Shown here: one piece after another, positions 36,060-46,543 of the stretch
How positions within the stretch are numbered: the stretch's first letter is position 1
Layout: every line of letters starts with the position of its first letter
Assembly (NCBI GenBank): GCA_030549495.1
Contig: JAUIRK010001039.1
Location: forward strand, 434,001 to 498,000
Reading direction: 5' to 3'
From: Nectonema munidae
Taxonomy: Eukaryota; Nematomorpha; Nectonematoida; Nectonematidae
Length of the DNA: 64,000 nucleotides
Made by a program: the position numbers and the translations under genes
The notes under the pieces: generated by a model
What the model saw: the letters and a program-made list of their open reading frames with translations, nothing else
What the model was told of the DNA's origin: nothing
Database searches by the model: none

Positions 36060-37260
36060 TTAGAAAATGTCAATCAAAATTTTGATTGATCAAAAATGTA
36101 TCTAATAAAATATACCTTCAAATTTTACATAAAATATATGTTTTTATAATAAATTGGTCATGCTGTTTTCATTTCTGGACTCATATTTTACATTTAGGAT
36201 TTGAAAATACCTATAAGTGTTAATCAAATTTGCGGTTTACTTCAAAAAATTGTCTCCAAAAATATTTATTCAAATTTTACAATGAAATATATGTGTTATA
36301 CTAAATCGGCCATGCTGGTTTCATTTCTGGACACATTTTTTACGTTTAGGATGTGAAAATACCTATAAGTGTTAATCAAATTTGCGGTTTACTTCTAAAA
36401 ATTGTCTCCAAAAACATTCATTCAAATTTTACAATTAAATATATGTTTTTATACCAAATCAACCATGCTAGTTTCATTTCTGAACTCATTTTTCACATTT
36501 AGAGGTTTTAAAATATCAGCAAATGTTAGTCAAATTTGCGATTTACTTCTAAAAGCTATCCAAAAATATTCTCTCAATTTTACAATTAAATATATGTTTT
36601 TATACCAAATCAACCATGCTAGTTTCATTTATGGACTCAATTTTTGAAGTTGGAATTTGAAAATACCTATAAGTATCAATCAAATTTGCGTTTAGTTCTA
36701 AAAATTTTTTCCAAAAATATTGATTCAAATTTTACATGAAATATTTGTTTTTATAGCAAATAGATCATGATGATTTTCTTTCTGAACACAGTTTTCGCAT
36801 TTAGAGGTTTTACTGCTAGTGTCAATCAAATTTGCGGTTTATGTCTGAAAACTATATCCCAAAATATTCTCACTAATTTTACATGAAATATATGTTTTTA
36901 TACCAATTCGACCATGATAATTTTAATTTCTGAAATCATTTTTTGCATTTAGAGGTTTTAAATGTCTAAAAATGTAAATCAAATGTTCGATTTACGTCTA
37001 ATGTCTACAGAAATATTTTTGAAATTTAAAAAAAATATTTTTATGCCAAATGGAAGATGTTGGCTTCATTTTTGGACTCAGGTTTGGCATTTATAGTTTT
37101 AAAATATCTGAAAGCTTCAATCAGATTTGCGCTTAATATTTTCAAAAAAATTAAATATCTGTTTTATACCAAATCGACTATGCTTATTTTATTTCTCTAC
37201 TGGATTTTGGATAATACGGTTAAAAAATATCTCGAAGTGGCAATTGAATTAGTAATGTGT
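36060..37260 (+). repeat. Tandem array inside the piggyBac-like element, about 120-155 bp x 8-9
   Basis: Units share AATATATGTTTTTATACCAA, CATGCTAGTTTCATTTCTG and AAAATACCTATAAGTGT plus TAATCAAATTTGCGGTTTA. Copies diverge progressively toward the right. Chance open frames such as 36402-36647 simply repeat this unit (ICFYTKSTMLVSF twice). Confidence 0.85.
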
Positions 37261-37779
37261 GTCTGAAAATCAGTTCTGTAAAAAAATTTCAAAAAATGGC
37301 TGCATATTAGATATATAGTGAAAATATACTTTTTTTTGTATATTTTGGCTTATAATACTTTCTACAATCATCTTCAGTATGAAATATTTATTTAAAAAAA
37401 ACAAAACGTATTATAAAATCTTTTGAAAAATTGTATGAGAGAAGGAACCAAGTTGAAAACTAATTGAAAAGAGAACATGTGATCAAAAAAAAAATTAAAA
37501 AAAATATGTATCTTGACTAAATGGAAGATCTACCATGTTCTAATGAACTAGGAAGTGGTTTAATTATATAATATTAGATGCTTCAAAAAAAAATTTGACT
37601 GTGAAAAAGAAGTTCCTCTTTTACAAATGAAAAATATTTAAAACTATGGCTTATCATCTAGGATTACAATTAACATTTAACTAAGACGGGTAGGATATCT
37701 GAAAATTTAGAATAGGTCAGATTTATCAAAAATGGCACAGATGCCAATATGTGAGAATTTAGTCACTATCAAGATATTT

Positions 37780-38260
37780 TTAATTTAAATTGAATTTGTC
37801 CATCTTTTTCCTTTTGCGTCAAAGAGATAATATTTTAGATGAAGAAAGTGGACAACTTTTTGTAATTGAACAATGAACATCACGAATGATTCATCAGAAA
37901 AAAATGAGATTGGTTGACAAATATTCAGGCCTGATAATAAAATACACGATACTGATAAAAAAAAGTCTAAGATCATCAAGAAGATTCTTTAATCGGAATG
38001 CTTTGAGAGAGGAAAAAAGTAATTTTATCATTATAAAAAAATTTTCGAACACACATTGAAGAATATAAATTTCTAATGAAAAAAGAGCTACCAAGAAAGG
38101 ATCATCATAGAACGAATAGCAAAATTACATATTGTAAATTATAATAAGACGTAGAGACTACGAGCCGATAACGAATTTGTAGCCAAAAAGATGGAGGTCC
38201 TATCGAGTTACATAAGCTACTGTAGAATGAAATATTTTGATTGAATTAAACACCATTAAG
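37780..38260 (-). pseudogene. Likely relic of a piggyBac transposase
   Basis: The minus strand near 38210-38120 reads LHLFGYKFVIGS and IIIYNM, and near 38060 CVFENFFIMIKLLFSSLKAF. These match the shape of two conserved piggyBac segments: 'KPhkwGyKfwvlcds.sGyiyn' and 'vYfDNFFTSi.LLe.Lk', with the catalytic Asp replaced by Glu in the second. Stops and frame changes abound. The terminal repeats of the host element support the assignment. Confidence 0.45.
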
Positions 38261-38429
38261 AAAATAATTACCAGAGAAATACTGCAAGTAAAAGTTATTT
38301 TTATGTTTATATATTTGACATTGATTTACAAGTTTAATCGATTTTTTTAACAGGTTTTATTGTTTTCATAAAAATAAACATCACAATTAAATTCTACACA
38401 CTTGAAATGTATAAAAAAAATTTATAAGA

Positions 38430-39230
38430 ATAAAAATTTTAATTTTGACACGGGCTGTCATATTTAAATTATTTTGTCAGGTTTGACTAATTTTTATTTA
38501 AAAAAAAAGAAATGTAACCAGTAAACACAGCCTACTTGAAAATGGGTATATGTGTGTAAAATGCCATACAGGGTAAACTTCATCATCTCCCTATACTTTC
38601 TATTAAATTTATTTCTCTAATTCAAAAAACCGTGTCTGATCCTTTCTTTTTGGGATAAATCAATTTTTTGACAGTTTTGATTGATTTTCATTAAAAAAAT
38701 GAATTACACCACTGAATTTATCATGCTTGAAATTTGAAATTTGAACATTTAGCATGCTTGAAAATGGGTATATATGTGTAAAAAACTTTATATAATTATT
38801 TAGATAAAAAGTTTCTTTTTGAGATGAGCTGTCACATTTAGATCAATTTTTTGACAGGTTTGATTGATTTTCATAAAAAATGGATATCACCACTGAATTC
38901 AGCATATTTGAAAATGGGTATACATGTGTAAAAAACTATATAATTATTTAGATAAAAAGTTCCTTTTTGAGATGAGCTGTCATATTTAGATCAATTTTTT
39001 GACAGGTTTGATTGATTTTCATAAAAATGAATATCATCACTGAATTCAGCATATTTGAAAATGGGTATACATGTGTAAAAAACCTTATATAATTATTTAA
39101 ATAAAAAGTTTCTTTTTGAGATGACCTGTCAAATATAAATCCATTTTTTGACAGGTTTGATTAATTTTGATAAAAAATGGACATCACCACTGAATTCAGT
39201 ATAGTTGAAATATATATGTAACATTAAAAA
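38430..39230 (+). repeat. Second tandem array in the piggyBac-like element, about 150 bp x 5
   Basis: Units share TTTTTTGACAGGTTTGATTG, ATATCACCACTGAATTCAGC and AAATGGGTATACATGTGTAA, plus TTCTTTTTGAGATGAGCTGT. Lies against the right end of the element. Confidence 0.85.
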
Positions 39231-39377
39231 TATTTATAAAAACTTATTAATATCTGAGAAAAATAGGGGGGGGGGGGGGGGGGCCACTTTACGCCCACCC
39301 CCCCCCCCCCTCAGCACTTGAGCGGACAAATTTTGCCCAGCACTAATAGGGTTAACAAAGAATTAAGAAAAGTAGAA

Positions 39378-39532
39378 TTGTTGTTGTTTGTTGAATTGAT
39401 GTAGCTTGTAAGTTGTCAAAACTTGAAAGCTGGCACTAGGCTTATCATAAGAGTTGGGAGCCTTGGGGATCGAACCTCTGACCTTCAACTTTAAGCTGAG
39501 AGATACACCCTAACAACCATTGAGGCTCAAGG
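39378..39532 (-). mobile_element. tRNA-derived SINE, minus strand
   Basis: On the minus strand box A (TGGTTGTTAGGG, 39519-39508) and box B (GGTTCGATCCC, 39476-39466) are spaced as in a tRNA promoter. AAAGTAGAA flanks both sides (39369-39377, 39533-39541). A piece of the same SINE head occurs at 51658-51690. Confidence 0.8.
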
Positions 39533-39541
39533 AAAGTAGAA

Positions 39542-39850
39542 ACATAATTTGTGGAGTTAAATTTTTGAACGTCTATATTAAAATCACCCTTTTTATACTT
39601 TCAGTATGTTTTAACAATGTATTAAACCCAGATAAAAGACATTCACATTACAGTTAGGAGGTTGATAAATTGAAACAATAGTAAAAGATACATCATGGGT
39701 TCACTTCAACTATCATACATTCGAAAGAAGAATACCTAGATTTTTCATACAATATTTTATACCTATATTTCCATACCACGACCATTACGCTGTTCTCGCT
39801 TAATACTTATAAAATTATAAGGGTTAATTTCTGAATTTGAATTAGGTTTC
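39542..39850 (-). mobile_element. LINE endonuclease region, upstream half
   Basis: The minus strand near 39590-39545 reads KGDFNIDVQKFNSTN, containing the GDFNID motif of LINE endonucleases. With the SDHLP piece at 35060-35709 it forms one element separated by the piggyBac-like insertion. Confidence 0.5.
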
Positions 39851-39885
39851 CATATTTAGTTGAAGCAAAATATCAATGTGATGAG

Positions 39886-40161
39886 CAGGGGCGGCCTTAG
39901 GCCACTGCAACCTATGCGGCCGCAGTGGGCCCCACGCTTCTCATTCTTCATTTTGATGATATATTGTATGATTTCGCTAAACGCAAGGTTCGCAAAGTAA
40001 AGTTACTTTGATCGTCATTTTGTGTTAATGAAAAAGTAATAAAACAAATCCCCATTCTTTTTCAAAATCTTATTTCTCAATTTTAATCTTTTTTCCTACA
40101 CACACTGGGCCCCGCGCAATCTATTTTGCATAGGGCCCCGCAAACACTAGGGCCGGCCCTG
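39886..40161. mobile_element. hAT MITE, 276 bp
   Basis: Ends CAGGGGCGGCCTTAGGCC and, inverted, CAGGGCCGGCCCTAGTG. Flanks GTGATGAG (39878-39885) and ATGATGAG (40162-40169) form an 8-bp duplication with one mismatch. Confidence 0.8.
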
Positions 40162-40659
40162 ATGATGAGAATTAATTTCATGAAGCAACAGAGTGAGGTC
40201 ATCATAATTTTTAGATAAAGATGAAAAATAGAAAATTTTTTAAAATCAGTATTAACTATTTTTAGAAGGCTTTCTACTGTATAATAGTCAAAATAAATGA
40301 TCGGAGAAAGGTTATTAAAATCTAGGTGGATAGTATAGCTCATATTGCTCCTTTCTTTTCAAAGCTATAACAAATAGCATTATTTTTCAGATAATCCACT
40401 GAACGACGATGAAAAAAATACGGCAAACAGATTACCATTTTCCGATGCGAAATTTTGTGTAGATTACGAAAATCATAATGGTTTTTTTCGTATACCCTCC
40501 AGTTCTGCGTAAATAGCTGATTTGCAAAATACTACACTTAGATGAAAATTTCTATTTCTACACATGAAATTATTATTTTTTTGTCATATTTTCTTTGATT
40601 TTTTTCATAAAATAACTTTTTTATAATTTTGAAACATTTTTTATAATATTCTGAGAATA

Positions 40660-42172
40660 ATGCCAAGGAATTGTAAAAATTCAGCTGATAAATTTTGTTT
40701 CATTTACGGGAAGCTAACTCTCAATAAATACAAGAGGAGAATCACTCAGAGAGTTAAAAGGCTTTATAAAAGTTATTTTGGGTGTGAAGTCGGGGATCAG
40801 GATAAAAACATGGCTCCTCACATCTGCTGCCTTAAATGCCCGAGTGCTCTATCCTCATGGGTTTGTAGTAAAGGAAAAGGTTTAGGCTTTGGCGTACCGA
40901 TGATATGGCGTGAACCTAAGGATCATTTATCAGATTGTTACTTTTGCATCACTAATATTGATGGTTAGTTTTTATGATTTTCTAGTTTATGTTACTTTTA
41001 TTTAAAACAGAATTTTTTTATATAGTTTGCAACAAAAAATGAAAGAAAGAATTAGTGTACCCTAATTTGGATTCAGCCATAAGACCGGTACCCCATTCTG
41101 AACATATACCAGTACCTAATCCACCACTAACGTTTCCTTCTGAAAGCGATGACTTAATTGATGATTCCGAAACACAAGATATCACCTTCTCAGCCCCAGC
41201 TTGTTCCGAAAAAAAACTTACTTACCAAAGCTTCTCGCTTCTAGACTTCAAGAATGGAATTTAGTTGGAAGTGATGTTCGCGTGACGGCATTCAAAAAGC
41301 GCTCTGAAGACTTGGAGAAGTTTTTTTCTTTAGAGAACAATTTAACATTTTTAACAACATTGGGGGGGGGGGCTATTCAACGCTTTTTAATAAAGTATGA
41401 GGCCACAGAATGGAGGTTGTTCATCAATGACTCTCTTTATAGTATAAAGGCAGTTTTGTTACACATAGGAAACAAACGGCCTTAAGTTCCTATAGCACAT
41501 TCTATAATTTTAAGAGAGACTTACGAAAATTTGGCTTTCATTTTGAAAAAAAATCAATTACTCAGATCACAAATGGCTCATTTGCGCTGATCTAAAAGTA
41601 GTTGCAATTTTGAATGGCCTTCAAAGAGGTTATACTAAATTCATGTGCTTCCTGTGCAAATGGGATAGCCGAGCCAGAGCCGAACATTATGTTCGTACAG
41701 AATGTTCACCGAGGGATTGCTTTATCCCGATATCTTACAATGTTATAGATCTTTAAATGATGAAGCTGTGCTTTAGCTGATGAAGCAATTCACAAAGGCC
41801 CCTGATCATGAAAAACCCTGTTTTTTGTACCTGAAAAAACTTTTCCCAAAAATAAATGATTCGAAAATCAAAGAAGGCATATTTTTAGGCCCTCAAATAC
41901 GCAAACTATTTTTTAATCAACATTTTGAATTACAAATGGATGAAAAGGAGCTTAATGCCTGGGTTTCGTTCAAAAAAATCTCAGAGGGAAATCGTGGTTG
42001 AAAGCTTAATTGATTCCTACCACAAACTAGGATGTAAAATGTCCTTGAAATTACATTTCTTGCACTCACACCTATCCTTTTTCCCGAAAAACACAGTAGA
42101 TGTGAGTGATGAACACGGAGAAAGGTTCCATGAGCAAATTTGCATGATGGAAACTAGATATAAAGGAAAATA
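40660..42172 (+). pseudogene. Broken copy of a multi-copy arthropod protein family of unknown function
   Basis: Starts MPRNCKNSADKFCFIYGKLT. It has a Cys-rich N-terminal block (FGCEVGDQDKNMAPHICCLK; WREPKDHLSDCYFCITNI) consistent with metal binding, then YPNLDSAIRPVPHSEHIPVP, and a C-terminal part with LHFLHSHLSFFPKNTVDVSD and EHGERFHEQICMMETRYKGK. From memory, proteins of this layout recur in many near-identical copies in aphids and crustaceans; their role is unknown to me. An intron may follow TNIDG (GTTAGT at about 40965). The reading frame is interrupted several times, so this copy is dead. A transposon origin is plausible but not shown. Confidence 0.7.
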
Positions 42173-42559
42173 AAGCCCAGTTATGTTAGCTGATTTCTGT
42201 TGGAACCTAAAAAGTTAGCTCCCAGAAACTTCATATAAAAGAAAAAGAAATAGCAGGGCTTAAAAAACTTACTATTTTATCTTGTTTTCCATGAATGAAT
42301 CAATTTTTACTTCCCTAGTTTTTTCAACTTTTGAATAAAATAACAGTACATATGATATTTTTCAAATTCAAATTTAAAAAAAATTGTGACGTCATGGAAA
42401 GTTTTTATTTTCCTGATCAGCACTTCAAAATTGACTTAAAAAATGTTATAGCCTTTATGTATTTTTTCGAAAGTTTAAAATTGTCGTAGAGTGAATATAT
42501 ACAATTAGAACTTAAATGCAGATAAAATGGCGCTGTCTTCATAAATAAATAAAAGTTGT

Positions 42560-42870
42560 AAAAAAAATAAATTGAAAACGTTGAGTAAATCTTTTATTTA
42601 ACAAAATACCAGCAATAATATTTCGGTCACTATGACCTTCTTCAGATATATATGACATAAAATGAGAGATTATAACACTGTAAATATATATACTATATGT
42701 GTCATAAACCTAAAGTAATATCATTCACACCAATTAATCAAGACATCTTTATTATAACACTGTAAATATACATACTATATATGTGATTAACATAAAGTAA
42801 TATCTTTACGATCAGCGCCAATAATCCCTCTCAACACTCAGCAAGCAAGACACTCCACGCTTAGAACTGA
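42560..42870 (-). repeat. Second copy of the hairpin (hammerhead-like) repeat
   Basis: TTGAAAACGTTGAGTAAATC ... GGTCACTATGACCTTCTTCA is the inverse of 22230-22340. It then has two tandem copies of an about 100-bp unit (TTATAACACTGTAAATATA ... AAGTAATATC) and AAGCAAGACACTCCACGCTT, also found between the arms at 22209. Confidence 0.6.
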
Positions 42871-42887
42871 AATAATTCTTTATTTTA

Positions 42888-43012
42888 AGAAACAGGACAT
42901 GATTCAGATTTATGGTTATCCGAACAGTATTTGCAGATCTGAGTAGAGATATTTTTAAAAGATAAGGAATTGTGCCCGTATTTACAACATATAGAGACAT
43001 GATAACACCTTA
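42888..43012 (-). mobile_element. Zinc-knuckle remnant, LINE ORF1 type
   Basis: The minus strand reads CYHVSICCKYGHNSLSFKN and then ICKYCSDNHKSESCP, the paired CCHC-like knuckle typical of ORF1 proteins of Jockey/CR1-group LINEs. Only this short piece is recognisable. Confidence 0.45.
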
Positions 43013-43979
43013 AAACAGGGATTCTTAACCTGTGGTTTAATTAATTGTTTTTATAAATGTATCTCACACAAAGAGATATTTTTACAAACTCAACTCAATA
43101 AAAACAAAAGGTCCGTGAGGGTCAGATTAAAAAAACTATTTTTTTATTTAAGTATAAATATACTTTCATACACTTTTTTTTGATTAAAATTTTCATTAAA
43201 TATTTAATATATTTCATTTTATTACATTGTGTTATCGCTTAGTAATTGAGCAATATGTAATGTGCAAACGAAGGACCATTTAAATTTTAGTTGAATTGTT
43301 CAGGTTGTGTAAAAATGGCTGAAAATTTCAAATAATTTGAAAAAACATTATTAATAGCAGTTAAAAAAAAAATTCTGCTAATAAAAATTCTTAAAATTAA
43401 ATATATATTAGTTTTGACGTATTTTTGAAACTATAAGATAAAAATCGTGTCTTTATAAAGAAGTCTTCTTGAGGTTGGCGCTAAAATATTGAGGTTAACA
43501 CAAATTAGTCACTCCCGAATTGGGCGTGAAATTAATTTTGATATCCTAAAGCTAATGTTGCCACTATTTAAAAGTTTTACGATTTCATTGTCTCTAATTT
43601 TTTGAAATCAACTATAATTCTCTCAACTAAAGCTGCGAAAAAAGGAACAGAACAGAGAAAAAAATTAAATAGAAGGAAAATAAAACTATAGCTATAAAGA
43701 TTCAGCTAATAGAGTAAAATGACTCACTAAAAAAATTATACATACAAAGGATAAAATATCATGGAAATGCAAAATTACGTACGAAATTATTTGAGTAGAA
43801 GCACAGTTAACTAAATGAAAAGAATATAAACATACAATAAGTGCACATAATATAAAAGAGGAAGACTTATTAATTTAGAATTTCTAAATAAAATTGTTGT
43901 GAAAGATTTAGACTTAATTTCACACATTGTTATAACTAAGTTGATTGATTAATTGATATTGACTCTGCTTATAGATTTT

Positions 43980-45690
43980 AAAAAAATCCCAAAGCTAAGC
44001 TTAAAAAAATTGAGTGTATTCTAACACAAGAGTGCATTTTTGCGAGTTAATAGTTAGATTTCGAATACATGCAAATGATTTAACGTCTTCAAGTAGTAGA
44101 TTTAGTTTAATTAGATTTTTAGTCGAACAAGGTCCTATGGCAATTAGATAATCTGAGTAACTTTAGTAAAAACAATGTTTTTCTTTCAAAAATTCAAGTA
44201 AAGGATTAACTAGGATTATAAATAATAAATCAGATACACAAGCTCCCTGTAGAGTAAAAGCATTTAACGTTTTTATGACGTCTGGAGCAAACATTTCTGC
44301 CTTCAAATGACCTAATCAATTAAATCATGTAGCTGAGAAATTTCATTTTTTGCATGTTTCTTGTAATGCAGGAATGACCCGCGGTGTTGAAGGTACTTTA
44401 AAATCAATAAAAAAAAGGTTGTTAAAGACAAGTTATACTTAAAACATTTATAAATAGTTGAGGCTAAACGGTCTATAACAATTTCTGAAGAATTTTGTGA
44501 GACATAAGCAAATTGGTTTTTATTGAGACAATTAGTTTTCTTTATGTGATCAAGCAATTTCAATTTTACAATTTTTTAAACTTGCTCATACAAGGAAAAA
44601 GAGTAATAGGTCTTCAGTTTTAAATACTTTAATTTTGAGAATTAAGTTTAGGTATTAAGACAACTTCGCCACTTTTAAAAATATTAAGAAAGAAAAAGAA
44701 TTTAAAGATGGAGTTGTATAGTTTGAAAAGGAAGGATTCAATGATAGGGAGAGAAAGTTTTATTAGGTTGAAGGTTATTTTATCATAACCAGGAGCGGAT
44801 TTTTTCTAGTATTTTTAAGACAGAAATAAAGTTCTTCAGATGAAATTTCAACAAAGCAATGTTACTAATTATACAAAGGTTTTCTTATATTACATATTGA
44901 GACGTTTAGAAAGAAATGGTTAATGATATTCATCGAGTTAGATGAGATTGTAGTAGGGGAGTTATCTGATAAAATAAAATATTTAGGCCTCTGTCGAAAT
45001 CTAAGAATCGTTTCCATTGTTCTTTTTTAAAAAAATTTATTTTATTCCTGTAAAATCTTTTAGTGTTAAGATAAATTTCCAAATCGTTTTCATTTTTACC
45101 TTTTTTGATCTGTTTGTATGCAAACCTAAGCCTCCTTCTAAGTTGATGCAGAGTGCGACACCAAAAGTTATTATTGCATTTGATTGAATTTTTCGGCAAA
45201 TACGTCAATATCACTATTATATATGATTTTATCTTTAAGAATATCAGAGTTTTCATTAATCTAATATTTTAGGTTTTCTGTAAAGATTTTAGTATTAAAA
45301 ATTTTCCTAAAATTGTTTTCAAGGGAAATTAGTTCAAAATCAACATGAACTTCAATAAATTTATGATCAGACATTGAAATTTCATTAAGTATTCTTCAGC
45401 TTTGTATGAAATTTTTCATTACATCACTAAATAAAGTTAGATCAATATATGAACATAAATTGATATTTGTTTTCACTTTTCAGACTAATAAAGGTAGGAT
45501 CTTTAACTGAGTCAATTATATTAAGGTTATGCTCAATAAATTTATCATATAAAAGCCTACTTCTTGAATTGATTTTAACATCCCATAAAGAATCATTTTG
45601 AATTTGAAGTGAATGAAAGTATCACTAGACAAATCTAATGAATGAGAATTAGAGGAGATTAAAGTTGATTAAACTAAAAGCAAAATATAT
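43980..45690 (-). mobile_element. LINE (R1/Jockey-like), decayed
   Basis: Minus strand, 5' to 3': end of the endonuclease (SYIDLTLFSDVMKNFIQS, then ILNEISMSDHKFIEVHVDFE, about 45460-45330); the linker of the R1/Jockey kind (LHQLRRRLRFAYKQIKKGKN, frame 45256-44930); the RT entry (CLNKNQFAYVSQNSSEIVID, about 44540); and the RT core with LQGACVSDLLFIILVNPLLE and YSDYLIAI, where the usual YADDL has become YSDYL. The 'IDLTL...SDH' endonuclease end suggests the R1 group. The YADD change plus several stops mean it is inactive. Confidence 0.75.
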
Positions 45691-45964
45691 ATTATATAAC
45701 TCAACTGAATACTACTGTAATTTTTTATTCTAAATTAAATTCTTTCTTTTTTTCTTTCATTCAATATATCAAATAAGAAAATATTTATCACCAATGTTAG
45801 AATTAATTTAATTGTAATGTAAGAAGATTTAACTAGCTGATCATTTTAGTTTGCAATAATCAAGCACCTTTATTTTAAATATTTTACTTATATTTTTAAC
45901 TCTTTATTTATCATTGTTTTATGATGGAACATTTGATCATTTGTTCCTAAAAAAATTTTTTTTT

Positions 45965-46543
45965 ATGGAAGAAAATAAAGTTAATGAGATTTCCAATCTT
46001 GTTGATGACTTAAAATTAGAAACTTCTAATTTAAAAGAAGATAAAAGTGTATATCCATTGGAAGTTATATACTGCGGTAACTGTACATTACCTCTTGAAT
46101 ATTGTGAATTTTCTTCTAGTAGACAAAAGTGCAAACAATGGCTTCAGACTAATTTACCTGAAAAATATAACGAAATTTATGACTTAACTAATGATAACAA
46201 AGAATTGAATGATAGCGAGAAGAAACGTCAAACAAGAGGTGGCAAATCATCTGCTAAACCTGTTCAACCTAAGAGTGCTATAAATAAAAAAGTTAAAATT
46301 TATACCTCACCTAGAGCTAATAAAAAATTTTCAACTATAGTTTCTGGTTTAGACTTTTTTGAGGTTGATCTAAAGGTTGCTTCCAAGTATTTCGGAGTTA
46401 AATTTGCTTGTGGATGTTGTGTTTCAAACAATGATATTGTTATACAAGGTGATGTTAAAAATATCCTGCTTAAAATGATACCAGAAAAGTGGCCACATAT
46501 TTATGCTACACAAATACAAGATATTGGAACTATGAAAAGATAA
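45965..46543 (+). CDS. DENR: DENR (density-regulated protein), 192 aa
   Basis: DENR pairs with MCTS1 on the 40S ribosomal subunit in the cytosol and promotes recycling of post-termination 40S complexes and reinitiation. The protein has the N-terminal Cys cluster YPLEVIYCGNCTLPLEYCEF (residues about 30-49), CKQWLQTNLP, the basic hinge KKRQTRGGKSS, and a C-terminal SUI1 domain (KIYTSPRANKKFSTIVSGLD, KYFGVKFACG, DIVIQGDVKNILL, EKWPHIY). Its length equals that of animal DENR (about 198). I start at MEENK (45965); an upstream in-frame ATG would add 17 Phe-rich residues unlike the family. It is intact and intronless here, so either a single-exon gene or an old retrocopy; no poly-A tail or flanking duplication is seen. 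ATTAAA near 46590 could serve polyadenylation. Confidence 0.9.
   Translation: MEENKVNEISNLVDDLKLETSNLKEDKSVYPLEVIYCGNCTLPLEYCEFSSSRQKCKQWLQTNLPEKYNEIYDLTNDNKELNDSEKKRQTRGGKSSAKPVQPKSAINKKVKIYTSPRANKKFSTIVSGLDFFEVDLKVASKYFGVKFACGCCVSNNDIVIQGDVKNILLKMIPEKWPHIYATQIQDIGTMKR

Larger units (their letters stand above)
35710..39355. mobile_element. piggyBac-like element, 3.65 kb, perfect 20-bp terminal repeats
   Basis: TTAACCCTATTAGTGCTGGG (35710-35729) is repeated exactly inverted at 39336-39355, with TTAA at both edges. Both ends continue with G/C-run hairpins around GGGCGTAAA(A) (35733-35754; 39274-39310). TTAA target and CCC start are piggyBac hallmarks. Inside are two unrelated tandem-repeat blocks (36060-37260, 38430-39230) and, between them, weak minus-strand similarity to a piggyBac transposase. 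It splits a LINE. Perfect ends suggest fairly recent mobility, perhaps using a transposase from elsewhere, since none is intact here. Confidence 0.8.
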
